A stretch of DNA of 64,000 nt from NCBI RefSeq assembly GCF_900090045.1, contig NC_041788.1, positions 3,033,501-3,097,500 of the forward strand, written 5' to 3'. The notes under the pieces are model-generated. The model did not search any database. It saw only the letters and a list, made by a program, of their open reading frames with translations, and was not told where the DNA came from. A program made the position numbers and the translations under genes. Of the stretch, positions 53,736-63,578 are shown piece after piece (position 1 is the stretch's first letter; each line of letters begins with the position of its first letter). This stretch comes from Plasmodium malariae (lineage: Eukaryota > Apicomplexa > Aconoidasida > Haemosporida > Plasmodiidae).

Positions 53736-56405
53736 CTAACGATTGATAATTTTTCTTCCCCTTCGGTTAATACTTTTATTTTTATGAAAATTTGTCCTAT
53801 TTTTACGTTCACTTTTTATGTATTTCATGTACATATATTTCCTTAGACCGCGTCCGCATAAGGCGGGAAGTTTGGAGGGATCAGCGACTTCTGCCTCTGG
53901 TTCTTTCTTTAACTGATCTTCGTACCCTTTATCTGTAATTATAAGACCACCCTTTTTTGTTTGTATGACGGGCTTGATGAGTCCTTCACGGCTTCTATTG
54001 TAACGACTACTATAGTTCCTGCTGTCGTAGCAATTACTATTGTTACTGCAATTGCTACTGTAATTAGTATTGTAATTTTTATCGTTTTTCTTTTTTCTTT
54101 TTAATAATTTACCGTAAGTCTTAGACTCACTGAAAAATATGCCTCTATTTCTGTCCTTAATTAATTTTTGTGGTACAAGCTCCTTATTAAATTGTTTTAC
54201 TATTTTATGTATTTTTTTTTTTTCATTTATATTTGTATTAAAAAATTCTTTTAGTTCTGTGGATTTTAGAGATTGGTATAATATTTCTTTCTGTATATAA
54301 TATTTTATTTTTTTACTTGTACATTTATTTAGGGTTGATTCCACTCTATATCTATAAGCTTCAATATTTTTATATTCAATGTTTTTCTCAGTCATAAAGC
54401 AAATATGCGCATTTTTTATTTCATTCAAAATGTCTTTTTCTACTTCTTTATTTTCATTAACAAAAGAAATACTAATACCTTTGTTGTTCAATCTACATGT
54501 TCTTCCTATTCTATGCACAAACGTTTCTTTATCTAGCGGCATGTCAAAGTTAATAACACATTTCACATACTTAAAATCTAGTCCTCTGTTATATAAAAAA
54601 TCTTTTTCTCCTACAGATTTCCAGTTAGAGTTAATAATTATTTCGTCTTGTTCCACATCTAATGCGTTTTCTTCCGCACCTACTTCATCTTGTTCCACAT
54701 CCAATTCGCTTTTTCCATCTTTCGAAACTGCACCATCACTTCTTAGCTTGTTTTTCTCCTCTATCCAATTTTGGATATCCATATCATCTTCATTCGAGGT
54801 AGGCATATCACCATCCATGCCTAATTTTTTATCTGAACATAATTCATTAGTTAAGATAGTCTGATCATCCGAATAGCTCTGCCCCTTCTTATGTACATTT
54901 TGCACTATATTATTTTCAAACTGTGGGCAAATTAAAAAGTAGAACTTTGAATGATTAAAGGCTGTAATGATGTTTTGCCTTATTAGAATAGGATGGTTCG
55001 GGTTAAGTAAAGACGAAGTAATATTGAAGTAGGTTAAAAATATTCTTATTTTATATCCATCATATATGGACCCCGTAAATATAATTGATTTTGGTTGAAT
55101 TATATTATTCTTTATTAAGTTGTACAAGTATATGTATTTTGTTAACTCGTCCTCACACATGTAGTAAAAGGATTTTCCCATATGTTTTTGCTTCTTACTG
55201 TAGTTGATATGGTTAGTATGTATATCGCCGTCATTGCAATCAGCATTACCATCGACACAGTTGGCATTCCTATTGCTGTTATAATCGGCATTCAGGATGC
55301 TCTCACTGTGTACAGTGAGATCACCACTCCTTTTTTGACCGGGGATGGACCTGTTCTGCTCTCTCTCCAAGTCCGCGCTTACATAAACGGGGTCATGCAA
55401 AAATAATTTTGTTTTAGATATGATACCATTTTCCAAAGTAGCTGATGCCATAATAATTTGATACTTTTTTGAGAAATTTTTTGGTAAATAGTTACTTGTC
55501 AATAAGTTCATAGGTTTATAAAATTGAGTATGTATAACGTCCGCTTCATCTATAACAAGAACTTTTAAATTTGACAATATATCCATGTTATATTTTTTTT
55601 TATTTTCTATAATATGATTACATAAATATGTAGGTGTAGTAATTAATATAGTAGGATGTTCATAAAATATTTTATTTATATTGTGATTAATTGATATTAA
55701 ATCTTTTAAATAAATACATAACTTAACTGCTACTTCGTATATCTGTAAGCATAATTCTTCAGTTGGTGTTATAATTATACATTTATAAAAAAATTTTAAA
55801 TGTTCTTTTTCATTTATATTTGATTTAATTAAATTCTGAACAACTGGAATTAGGTATGCCATGGTTTTTCCTGACCCTGTTTTTGAATTAACTATTACAT
55901 CACATCCTTTTAATATATATGGTATTGCTAGATTTTGTATTTTTGTTGTATATTTAAACTTAAATAAATATAATAATGCCTTCCTTAATCTTACATCAAG
56001 TAGTATGTTATCAAAATCTTGAAATCTGTTACTTTTATCAAAATTTTCATCATTCTTATGTCCTTCTATCTCGTCTGCATTTTTCCCTTTGACCTTATGC
56101 TTCTTACTCTTTTTCGTTTTGTTCCGCTGTTTTTTTTCATTTGCTTTTTCCGCTGCTTCTGTTATTGCTTCAGTTTTTGCTTCAGTTATTGCTTCAGTTT
56201 TTGCTTCAGTTATTGCTTCAGTTTTTGCTTCAGTTATTGCTTCAGTTTTTGCTTCAGTTTTTGTTTCAGTTTTTGCTTCAGTTTTTGTTTCTGTTTTTGC
56301 TTCTGCTTCTTCTTCTGCTTCTTCTTCTGCTTCTTCTTCTGCTTCTTCTTCTACTTCTTCTTCTACTTCTTCTTCTACTTCTTCTTCTGATTCTACTTCT
56401 TTCAT
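53736..56405 (-). CDS. DEAD-box RNA helicase, Dbp9/DDX56 type
   Basis: From the first in-frame ATG at 56405 the protein has 889 residues; the frame is open for another 61 codons upstream without an ATG. An acidic and Thr/Glu repeat region comes first (EVEEE, then TEAITEAK octapeptides, 24-bp units), then the helicase core. Motifs: Q-motif TTKIQNLAIPYI, Walker A SKTGSGKT (about 170-177), TPTEELCLQIYE, VLVIDEADVI (DEAD about 284), MASAT (about 321), and in the second half RGLDFKYVKCVINFDMP and HRIGRTCRL (about 629-637). The region after motif VI (YRYRVES through IKYYIQKEIL to LKEFF) and the long insertion before RGLDF are typical of Dbp9/DDX56, nucleolar helicases for 60S ribosome assembly. The C-terminus is basic. 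Other nucleolar DEAD-box families are the alternative. Confidence 0.8.
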   Translation of the reverse strand: MKEVESEEEVEEEVEEEVEEEAEEEAEEEAEEEAEAKTETKTEAKTETKTEAKTEAITEAKTEAITEAKTEAITEAKTEAITEAAEKANEKKQRNKTKKSKKHKVKGKNADEIEGHKNDENFDKSNRFQDFDNILLDVRLRKALLYLFKFKYTTKIQNLAIPYILKGCDVIVNSKTGSGKTMAYLIPVVQNLIKSNINEKEHLKFFYKCIIITPTEELCLQIYEVAVKLCIYLKDLISINHNINKIFYEHPTILITTPTYLCNHIIENKKKYNMDILSNLKVLVIDEADVIHTQFYKPMNLLTSNYLPKNFSKKYQIIMASATLENGIISKTKLFLHDPVYVSADLEREQNRSIPGQKRSGDLTVHSESILNADYNSNRNANCVDGNADCNDGDIHTNHINYSKKQKHMGKSFYYMCEDELTKYIYLYNLIKNNIIQPKSIIFTGSIYDGYKIRIFLTYFNITSSLLNPNHPILIRQNIITAFNHSKFYFLICPQFENNIVQNVHKKGQSYSDDQTILTNELCSDKKLGMDGDMPTSNEDDMDIQNWIEEKNKLRSDGAVSKDGKSELDVEQDEVGAEENALDVEQDEIIINSNWKSVGEKDFLYNRGLDFKYVKCVINFDMPLDKETFVHRIGRTCRLNNKGISISFVNENKEVEKDILNEIKNAHICFMTEKNIEYKNIEAYRYRVESTLNKCTSKKIKYYIQKEILYQSLKSTELKEFFNTNINEKKKIHKIVKQFNKELVPQKLIKDRNRGIFFSESKTYGKLLKRKKKNDKNYNTNYSSNCSNNSNCYDSRNYSSRYNRSREGLIKPVIQTKKGGLIITDKGYEDQLKKEPEAEVADPSKLPALCGRGLRKYMYMKYIKSERKNRTNFHKNKSINRRGRKIINR
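56150..56395 (-). repeat. 24-bp and 12-bp in-frame repeats at the helicase N-terminus
   Basis: Units encode TEAITEAK and TEAKTETK octapeptides next to an EEEV/EEEA tract. Confidence 0.85.
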
Positions 56406-57178
56406 TTTCCCCCTATAAGCTTCTATTATATATATATATTTATTTTTTATTTGATTATGTATAACTATGATTTCAAAATTTGCGTCAATACGTTTGATTT
56501 TTATTATGCTTTTAAATGCCTTGCCTTTTTTCTTCTTTTTCTTTGCCGTACCACATGTTATATGCCTTTTGCTTTTTATCCTTACCAAATCTGTTAGTAA
56601 TTTTAATATGAATTGGTAAGCTTACAGGGTTTAGGTCATATCGTGAAAAGGCAAAGAAGGTAACTCGTGGTTTTATTTCATAGGTGATCGTACTATTTGT
56701 ATTCCTTGTTAATTTTACATTATTCTGTATGATCTACAAAATTAATGATGTTTTAATTTCTATTTTTTTCTATTTTATTTTATTTTATTTTATTTTTCTT
56801 ATTTACTTTTTGCTTTCCGTTAACTGTGAGGAATAGTTAGTTACAAGAAGTAAAACAGAAAAAAGCCAATAAATGATATTTCAAACGAATTAATGAATAA
56901 TTAAAATATATGTACACATATACATGTATATATACACTGTTATACGTTTATACTGTAGTACATACGTATGTAGTACTATGGGCGTACGCAATTACCAAGC
57001 TCAAGATGTAAAATCAAAGCAAACGTTGTCGTTACCATGTTAATTCATTTTTTACCGCGCTATATATATATATATATATATATTAATGAAAAAAACAAAT
57101 CAGCAAATTTTGTTCTTTCATTTTATGAAAACACAAACACGCGCGCTTACAAAAAAAAAAAAAAAATAAAACTAAAGG

Positions 57179-57213
<35 letters not shown>

Positions 57214-57454
57214 CCTTAAAACATATACTACTAATAATTTTTGTTATTCATTATGAGGACAGTTAGTCATCATCGATAATTTTAATTCTTTTTTTTTTTT
57301 TTTCTACAAATTGTTCATTTTTCAAAGCATACTGTTTCACATGTTAACATCTGCTTATTTGATTTTTTTTTTTTTTTTATCCAACTTAGCGAAACATTCT
57401 GCTGATATAATGTTATATGCATATATGCCAACAAGCATAAGTACTCATGCATGA

Positions 57455-57495
<41 letters not shown>

Positions 57496-58315
57496 CGGTA
57501 ACGTTTTCTTGGTTACACCAGCTTTTAGAGGAATTTGTCGGGAGAGCGGTGGCATTTTATGCAGTTGGAACATTAAACTCCTTTTTTTGTGAGATTGTTC
57601 ATTCATTTATTCATTTATTCTTTTTTTATTTTATTTTTTTTTCGCATGGTATAAGTTTACGTAAAGATGATGAATAATACGTTTATGCCATTATGCAGTT
57701 TGTGTAAATGTATGTATGCGTTACGCACATGTATACATATAATGTACGCTTTAAATCTTTTTTTTTTTTAATTTTGCCATAGCATTTTATTCGCCCCAGC
57801 GCATATAATATACGTAAACGAGTATACCCATTATACATGTATACATACACATACAATTGTACGTACATTTAGCACAAGTTTATTTTTGGAATTTGCGTGA
57901 TGAGCAATTTTTATTTTATGCGAAATTTTTATTTTCCCTTTTGTAACATTATGTAATACTTTGTAATAATTTATGATACTTTGAGATGATTTGTAATTTC
58001 TTTTCTATTTTTTGTAATTTCTCTTCCATTTTTTGTAATTTCTCTTCCATTTTTTGTAATTTCTTTTCTATTTTTTGTAATTTCTCTTCCATTTTTTGTA
58101 ATTTCTCTTCAATTATTTGTAATTTATCTTCAGTTATTTATAATTTCTCTTCAATTATTTGTGCTTTCTCTTCAATTATTTGTACTTTCTCTTTAATTTT
58201 TTGTAATATCTTGTAATTTTTCTTCAATTTTTTTGTAATTTCTTATCAATTATCTTTGTTTTTCACTGCAGTAAAATTTGTGTATATAACCCTCCCCCTC
58301 CTCTTTTTTTTGAAA
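56406..58315. promoter_or_regulatory. divergent intergenic region between the helicase and the TTC1-like gene
   Basis: These 1.9 kb should contain both promoters. There are (TA)n arrays at 57061-57082 and 57463-57491 and long poly(A) at 57184-57209. A GC-richer patch at 57513-57674 has short frames open on both strands. The 21-bp heptad repeat at 57986-58200 is listed separately. No confident gene. Confidence 0.5.
57986..58200 (-). repeat. 21-bp tandem repeat that reads as coiled-coil heptads on the minus strand
   Basis: About ten copies of a 21-bp unit. On the minus strand the consensus is MEEKLQK, a heptad. One unit carries TAA in place of CAA (58138-58140), after which 62 codons remain open to a stop at 57949. 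No ATG context or splice signal makes it a clear gene. Confidence 0.8.
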
Positions 58316-60598
58316 ATGCATACAATACATATATTCATGGAAAATTCCAAAATGCTGTGCTATATTTTACTATTTTTTTTACCTATCGTAGGTACATGGT
58401 TATATTTGAAATATGAAAAGCAAAAACATAGAATTAAGAAAAAAGAATTTATAAATTCGAAAACAGATGAAAAAATTATTGCAAATAAAGGGGAAGACGA
58501 ACAATTTAATTACGCAGAAAAAAAAAATTCTTATTTAATAACAAGTGAAGATAAAAATTTAATAAAAAGGAAAACACCAAAGATGGAAAATATTATATCC
58601 CATTGTGGAAATTTGGTTAATCAGAGTACTGACGAAACAAATGATGAAAAATGGGATATGAGCACTAGTAAGATTTTGAACGAAGAAAGTTTTACAAAGA
58701 ATAAAAATGCATACGTATTGTGGCATTTAAGGGATGATGGTCAACTAAAAAAGGAAACTCAAAATGAGTTAACAAGCAATCATCAGCAAGCATGTAACGA
58801 GAGCGAGAGCGGTCACAGAGGGTATGCTCCAAAAAATGATGGCAAAATATGTGGAGAAAAGAATGGCAAAATGGATGGAGAAGAGAATGGCAAAATGGAT
58901 GGAGAAGAGAATGGCAAAATGGATGGAGAAGAGAATGGCAAAATGGATGGAGAAGAAAATGGCAAAATGGATGGAGAAGAGAATGGTAAAATGGATGGAG
59001 AAATATATGACGATAAAAAGAGTGAGAAGGAGGAACAGTACGCTGAAGAAAAGCCCTACGAGCAAGTAACAAATTACATTGACAAGGTCAAATCACAAAA
59101 GGAATGTGATAATGAATACATTAAAATGAATGAAAAGATTAATGAGAGTACAATAGAAAGTCTCTTTGATATGATCAATTTAAAAAAGGAGGAAACTACC
59201 AAAAATGCAGAAACATCTTTTGAACATATAAATGCTAATTTTGATAAAGAATGTTCTATGGGAGGAGGGGCAGTTACGAATAAGGGTTACACCGCAAGTA
59301 ATGTTTACACAGAAAGAGAAAACTTGATATATAATAAGGAGGAGAATAATAAGGGTGGTAATTATAGTAGCAGTAATAATAACCGTAGCAATGATAATAA
59401 CCGTAGCAGTGATAATAACCGTAGTAGTGATAATAACCGTAGCAGTGATAATAACCGTAGCAATGATAATAACCGTAGCAGTGATAATAACCGTAGTAGT
59501 GATAATAACCGTAGCAGTGATAATAACCGTAGCAGTGATAATAACCGTAGTAGTGATATTAACCGTAGTAGTGATAATAACCGTAGCAGTGATAATAACC
59601 GTAGCAGTGATAATAACCGTAGCAGTGATAATAACCGTAGCAGTGATAATGACGATGTTGTCGGTACTTGTGTTAGTAAGAATGATACAAACTATGCAGA
59701 TAGCAGAGAGCATAATGAAGTAAAATTTGGTAATGCAAATAAAGAGAACTTTACTAAAAATGTGGAAAATAAAACAAGGAATTATTACAGTGACAACTGT
59801 ATAAACAATAATAGTGAACAAAATTCGAGTTCATATTTATCCTCATCAAAAGAAGATGATTATTCGGACGATATGAGTTCGAATGAAAATAATTCACACA
59901 GATCTGATGAGTCTGAAAATGAAAAGAGCTCATCAGTGGGAAGCCAAGATGGAGAGGATGAGGATGATGATAATTTTAGTAATGAAAATTATAGTTATGA
60001 AAACTCTTCATATGAAAGTGAAAGTACCTATTCGATGGAAGAAAAAGAGTCAAATATGAATTTAAGTAACAAAACTGTTGAGGAAATAAAAGATATTGGG
60101 AATGATTATTTTAAAAAATCTGATTATGTAAATGCTATATATTATTATAATAAAGCTTTAAAAAAATGTAAGGAAAAAAATGTTAAAAGCATATTATATT
60201 CAAATAGAGCTGCATGTAATATTTTTTTAAAAAAATGGAATGTTGTAGTGGAGGACTGTAATAAATCTATTAACTGTAATGACAATTATGTGAAATCATA
60301 CATACGTAGAAGTAATGCATATGAACAGCTAGAAAAATATAATGATGCGTCTAATGATTTAAATAAGGCAATATCTATGGATCCATCTTTACTAAGCAAT
60401 TATGCGTCAAAACAAAGGAAATTAAAAATATTAGCTGAACAACAATTAAATAAAGAAAAAGAAGAAATGGTTGGAAAATTAAAAGATTTTGGTAATTTAC
60501 TTTTAGGAAAGGTTGGTCTCTCTTTGGATAATTTTAAAGTACAAAAAAACCCCAATAATGACGGCTCCTTTAATATTCAATTTATGCAAAATAAATGA
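58316..60598 (+). CDS. TTC1-like TPR protein with an N-terminal membrane anchor
   Basis: From ATG 58316 the protein has 760 residues. A hydrophobic segment at about residues 14-31 (LCYILLFFLPIVGTWLYL) is followed by Lys/Arg residues, so it looks like a signal anchor. A long acidic/Asn-rich spacer contains six NGKMDGEE octapeptides (about 181-231) and about sixteen DNNRSS hexapeptides (about 355-445). At about 586-701 three TPR motifs follow (IGNDYFKKSDYVNAIYYYNK, SNRAACNIFLKKW and SYIRRSNAYEQLEKY). The end, VGKLKDFGNLLLGKVGL then SFNIQFMQNK, matches the conserved C-terminal tail of human TTC1 (GKLKDLGN...SINF). TTC1 is an Hsp90/Hsp70-binding adaptor. The membrane anchor is not part of the human protein, so the parasite version may act at the ER or another membrane. 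Confidence 0.82.
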   Translation: MHTIHIFMENSKMLCYILLFFLPIVGTWLYLKYEKQKHRIKKKEFINSKTDEKIIANKGEDEQFNYAEKKNSYLITSEDKNLIKRKTPKMENIISHCGNLVNQSTDETNDEKWDMSTSKILNEESFTKNKNAYVLWHLRDDGQLKKETQNELTSNHQQACNESESGHRGYAPKNDGKICGEKNGKMDGEENGKMDGEENGKMDGEENGKMDGEENGKMDGEENGKMDGEIYDDKKSEKEEQYAEEKPYEQVTNYIDKVKSQKECDNEYIKMNEKINESTIESLFDMINLKKEETTKNAETSFEHINANFDKECSMGGGAVTNKGYTASNVYTERENLIYNKEENNKGGNYSSSNNNRSNDNNRSSDNNRSSDNNRSSDNNRSNDNNRSSDNNRSSDNNRSSDNNRSSDNNRSSDINRSSDNNRSSDNNRSSDNNRSSDNNRSSDNDDVVGTCVSKNDTNYADSREHNEVKFGNANKENFTKNVENKTRNYYSDNCINNNSEQNSSSYLSSSKEDDYSDDMSSNENNSHRSDESENEKSSSVGSQDGEDEDDDNFSNENYSYENSSYESESTYSMEEKESNMNLSNKTVEEIKDIGNDYFKKSDYVNAIYYYNKALKKCKEKNVKSILYSNRAACNIFLKKWNVVVEDCNKSINCNDNYVKSYIRRSNAYEQLEKYNDASNDLNKAISMDPSLLSNYASKQRKLKILAEQQLNKEKEEMVGKLKDFGNLLLGKVGLSLDNFKVQKNPNNDGSFNIQFMQNK
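58858..59008 (+). repeat. 24-bp in-frame repeat encoding NGKMDGEE
   Basis: Six near-identical 24-bp units in the TTC1-like gene. Confidence 0.9.
59380..59650 (+). repeat. 18-bp in-frame repeat encoding DNNRSS
   Basis: About fifteen 18-bp units (GATAATAACCGTAGCAGT) with only synonymous or single-base changes, a sign of recent expansion. Confidence 0.9.
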
Positions 60599-61190
60599 TG
60601 GAACGATCTTGTAATACAAGCAATGTTACGTATATGCAAAATGTGTACTTTTTACATGCCTATATACACGTTGCTGTTAAATTTTGTTCGTACATATATA
60701 TATTTTTATTTTTTGCGTCTTTTTTTTTTTTTTTTATTTTTTTCATGGGTTAAATATTTTGTAAAATGTAATATAATAACTAATTAAACAAACGTTCGTG
60801 CTCATGTACGCGGCACGCGTGGGTATCATTTAAAAAAATATAAAACTTGTACCTTCCCTTTATGTACACCCGCTTGACATTAATTTAATTTAATTAGCTT
60901 CACTTTAATTTGCCTTACTTTAATTTAATTTACTTTCCTTCCTTTTTCTCTTCCCCATCCTTCTTTTTTTTCCATAAATAATTTTCGTGTTTATAAAATA
61001 ACAATTAAAAGCATAGTTATAGTTATAATAATGGAAAAATCATATGTTCACATAATATATATTAATAAGAGAAGAGGGGATATTACTATTTAAATGAACT
61101 GAAAAATTAATGTGAATAAGAATCATTTAACACAAAAAAAAAAAAAAAAAAAATCACAAATGGACAAACGTAATGCCTGCACAGTGCATA

Positions 61191-61229
<39 letters not shown>

Positions 61230-61308
61230 GCGTTGAAAGTAAATATGCTGTATATACTATATGTATTATATATACGTACCACTCACATCTTACTAAAAAA
61301 AAAAATAG

Positions 61309-61420
61309 GGTTCCTTATACATACTATCAAACGAAATATGAAACAAAAGACACGTTAGCTGATAGGTTTAATGACCTCCTCTTTAGCTCATTCCGTTTAA
61401 GAAGGAGCTATTTCGAATGA
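61309..61420 (+). other. possible terminal exon of an unplaced small gene
   Basis: After an acceptor-like AAAAATAG, 36 codons read from VPYTYYQTKYETKDTLADRF through NDLLFSSFRLRRSYFE to TGA, with a balanced composition unlike the neighbourhood. The same frame is open upstream to an ATG near 61160 through a microsatellite that would encode an IYIYIY run, so it could also be one unspliced frame. The upstream exon could not be settled. Confidence 0.35.
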
Positions 61421-61719
61421 AAAAATAGTTTTTAATAATAATAATAATAATAAAAAAAAATATGAACATGTCATAAAAAAAATTAATCTAACAAGACGGG
61501 TATGAATATAATACAAATAACTTAAAAAATAATAAAGCTGGAACTTCATAAAAAAAAGGGAAAAAAACAATTAAATAGAACAGAAAAAAGAAAAACAGAA
61601 AAAAAAAGGCTATATTTAAATCGAATTTAAGGAATAAGATCTTGAACATGTTGCATATTTTTTAATTTTTAATTTTTTAATCTTTTGATTATCAATTTTT
61701 TGATATGATTTTTCGGATT

Positions 61720-61930
61720 GATTTTTCAGTTTGATTTTTTTTTATCTGCTCTTTTGGTTTAATTTTTTTTGTCTGCCCCTTTGATTTAATTTTTTTTATC
61801 TGCCTCTCTGATTTAATTTTTTTTATCTGCCACTTTGTTTTACTTTTTTTTATCTGCCATTTTGTTTTACTTTTTTTTATCTACCATTTTGTTCTACTTT
61901 TTTTTATCTGCCATTTTGTTCTACTTTTTA
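61720..61930. repeat. repeat of about 26 bp, TTTTTTTATCTGCCATTTTG type
   Basis: About eight imperfect copies with alternating GATTTAA and GTTTTAC or GTTCTAC spacers, downstream of the sulfhydryl oxidase gene. Confidence 0.75.
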
Positions 61931-62033
61931 ATTTTTCCTTTTGACTTTTCACTATTTAATTTAATTTTGTAACTTCCCAATTGCGCAGTGTTTCCAGGGG
62001 TACACTTTTTGTAGAGGCGAATTATACAAACGG

Positions 62034-63578
62034 CTAGGAGTATATTCTAACCAAATAACTCAATACGTGCTTAATATGAAAAGCATCAATTGCGTCAAAA
62101 TCTTGGTCACTAAAGGATTTTTGCTTTAATAGTTTATTTATAAGATCAGAGGTAATTCTGGTGAAGCCAATACCGCTTCTACAATATTTACATTGCCTTT
62201 CTGAGGGAAATGCAATATCTTTATTTACATATTTTTGTTTGTTTGAATTATTGGTACGTTCGAAGCGAGCATCTAGAATGATATGTTCATACATAGATCT
62301 TAAAGTAACTGAATTATGAATTCTCCAGAGAAATATAACAACAGATTCTGCAGAATGAATATTACAAAAACCGTAATAACATGACTTTTGAGCATTTAGA
62401 AAATGTTGGATACAGTTTTCACAATTTAAATAGCTTTTTGTATAATTTGTAATTGCTTCTAAATAATAATTATATTTTTCCTTATCATGTAGTAGGCAGT
62501 GAATCGAAATTTTATGATATAGTAACCAGTAGGTACAAAGAACAGAATTTTCTTCGCATATCTTAAAATTGAGGCTGTGTTTATCCATATCACCGTCACT
62601 ATCATTATTATGATCACTATCTTTATCATTATACATTTTGTAGATATCAATTTTTATGTCTTCACTTTTATGAATTGCATTTGACCAGTCTTCATAGTTC
62701 ATAGGGTAATTAAAATTCTTTAGTTTTTTGGAAATTTCATTTAAACTTTGTTTTAAATCTGTATACACATTTGAAACAATTTCCAGCATTACAAGATAGG
62801 GTTCTACTGTTTCTCTGTTTATATCAGAACCCATGGAAATATGTTTCTTAAGGGTAAATAATAAACCTTTTATTATATCATGTTTCATATCTTTTTTATT
62901 ATTATTATTCATTTTCCATCTATCTACTGCTAACCGTTCTTTTGTGGCATCAGTAATATCATCACTATTTCCAGAAAAAATAGGATGTGCATCTTGAGTA
63001 CCTATTTCAGACAAATCCGAATAACACGATTTCAAATCGACATTATTAAAATTTACATTTTTACATAAATGTGTTTGCATTAATTGTTGAAATTCAATAA
63101 TATTATTAACCCTTTCTACTTCTCTATATGCTAATATTAAATCCCCTTTATAACGAGTAGATATTATAGATTCAGATGGATAAATATATTTATATTCATT
63201 ATTATTTTCTATTTTATCATAAACAGGAAACAACAACCGAAATGTTGGAAAATAATAAACTTCAAAAAATCTACAATATGAAATGAATAAATGACAAGAA
63301 CAATCAAAAACAAACATAGTTACTTTTTTTTCAAAATTTAAAACATCACTTTCTACCATTTTCCATATATCTACATACCTACTACAAGCAGGGCAATAAT
63401 AATTCTTAATATTTATGAACAAAATATCTCCATGTTTAATGTTATTCAATTTGTCCCAAAATTTTATTAACGTTATATCTGCACCTTTACAAACGTCTAT
63501 GCTTTCTATTACTTGTATATTTATTATTACTATGTACACAAAAAATAAAATTTTCACTATGCATCTGCACAATATCAT
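62034..63578 (-). CDS. QSOX-like sulfhydryl oxidase (thioredoxin plus ERV/ALR domains), secreted
   Basis: One exon of 514 residues from ATG 63578. Residues 1-26 form a signal peptide (hydrophobic VKILFFVYIVIINI). A thioredoxin-like domain follows with the redox motif CPAC (Cys62, Cys65) in IKNYYCPACSRYVDIW, where animal QSOX has CGHC. The C-terminal part matches the FAD-binding ERV/ALR domain of QSOX: CENCIQHF (about 385-392, equivalent to human CRDCASHF) with the flavin-proximal cysteines, then VVIFLWRIHNSV (equivalent to VLWLWSSHNRV), then FPSERQCKYC (equivalent to WPPRELCSAC). QSOX proteins form disulfides de novo in secreted proteins, passing electrons to oxygen. The product should be in the ER or secretory route. 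A short Asp/Asn linker splits the middle. The family call is firm; the substrate is not known. Confidence 0.82.
   Translation of the reverse strand: MILCRCIVKILFFVYIVIINIQVIESIDVCKGADITLIKFWDKLNNIKHGDILFINIKNYYCPACSRYVDIWKMVESDVLNFEKKVTMFVFDCSCHLFISYCRFFEVYYFPTFRLLFPVYDKIENNNEYKYIYPSESIISTRYKGDLILAYREVERVNNIIEFQQLMQTHLCKNVNFNNVDLKSCYSDLSEIGTQDAHPIFSGNSDDITDATKERLAVDRWKMNNNNKKDMKHDIIKGLLFTLKKHISMGSDINRETVEPYLVMLEIVSNVYTDLKQSLNEISKKLKNFNYPMNYEDWSNAIHKSEDIKIDIYKMYNDKDSDHNNDSDGDMDKHSLNFKICEENSVLCTYWLLYHKISIHCLLHDKEKYNYYLEAITNYTKSYLNCENCIQHFLNAQKSCYYGFCNIHSAESVVIFLWRIHNSVTLRSMYEHIILDARFERTNNSNKQKYVNKDIAFPSERQCKYCRSGIGFTRITSDLINKLLKQKSFSDQDFDAIDAFHIKHVLSYLVRIYS

Larger units (their letters stand above)
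60599..62033. other. convergent intergenic region between the TTC1-like gene and the sulfhydryl oxidase
   Basis: Contains a TTTAATTTAATTTACTT-like patch (60870-60940), a (TA)n run (61190-61222), a possible orphan exon (61309-61420, listed separately) and a repeat of about 26 bp (61720-61930). Confidence 0.55.

Noticed and set aside
59180..59821. 213-codon Ile/Val/Thr-rich frame antisense to the TTC1-like gene
   Set aside because: It is a shadow of the DNNRSS repeat; the plus-strand frame has TPR homology.
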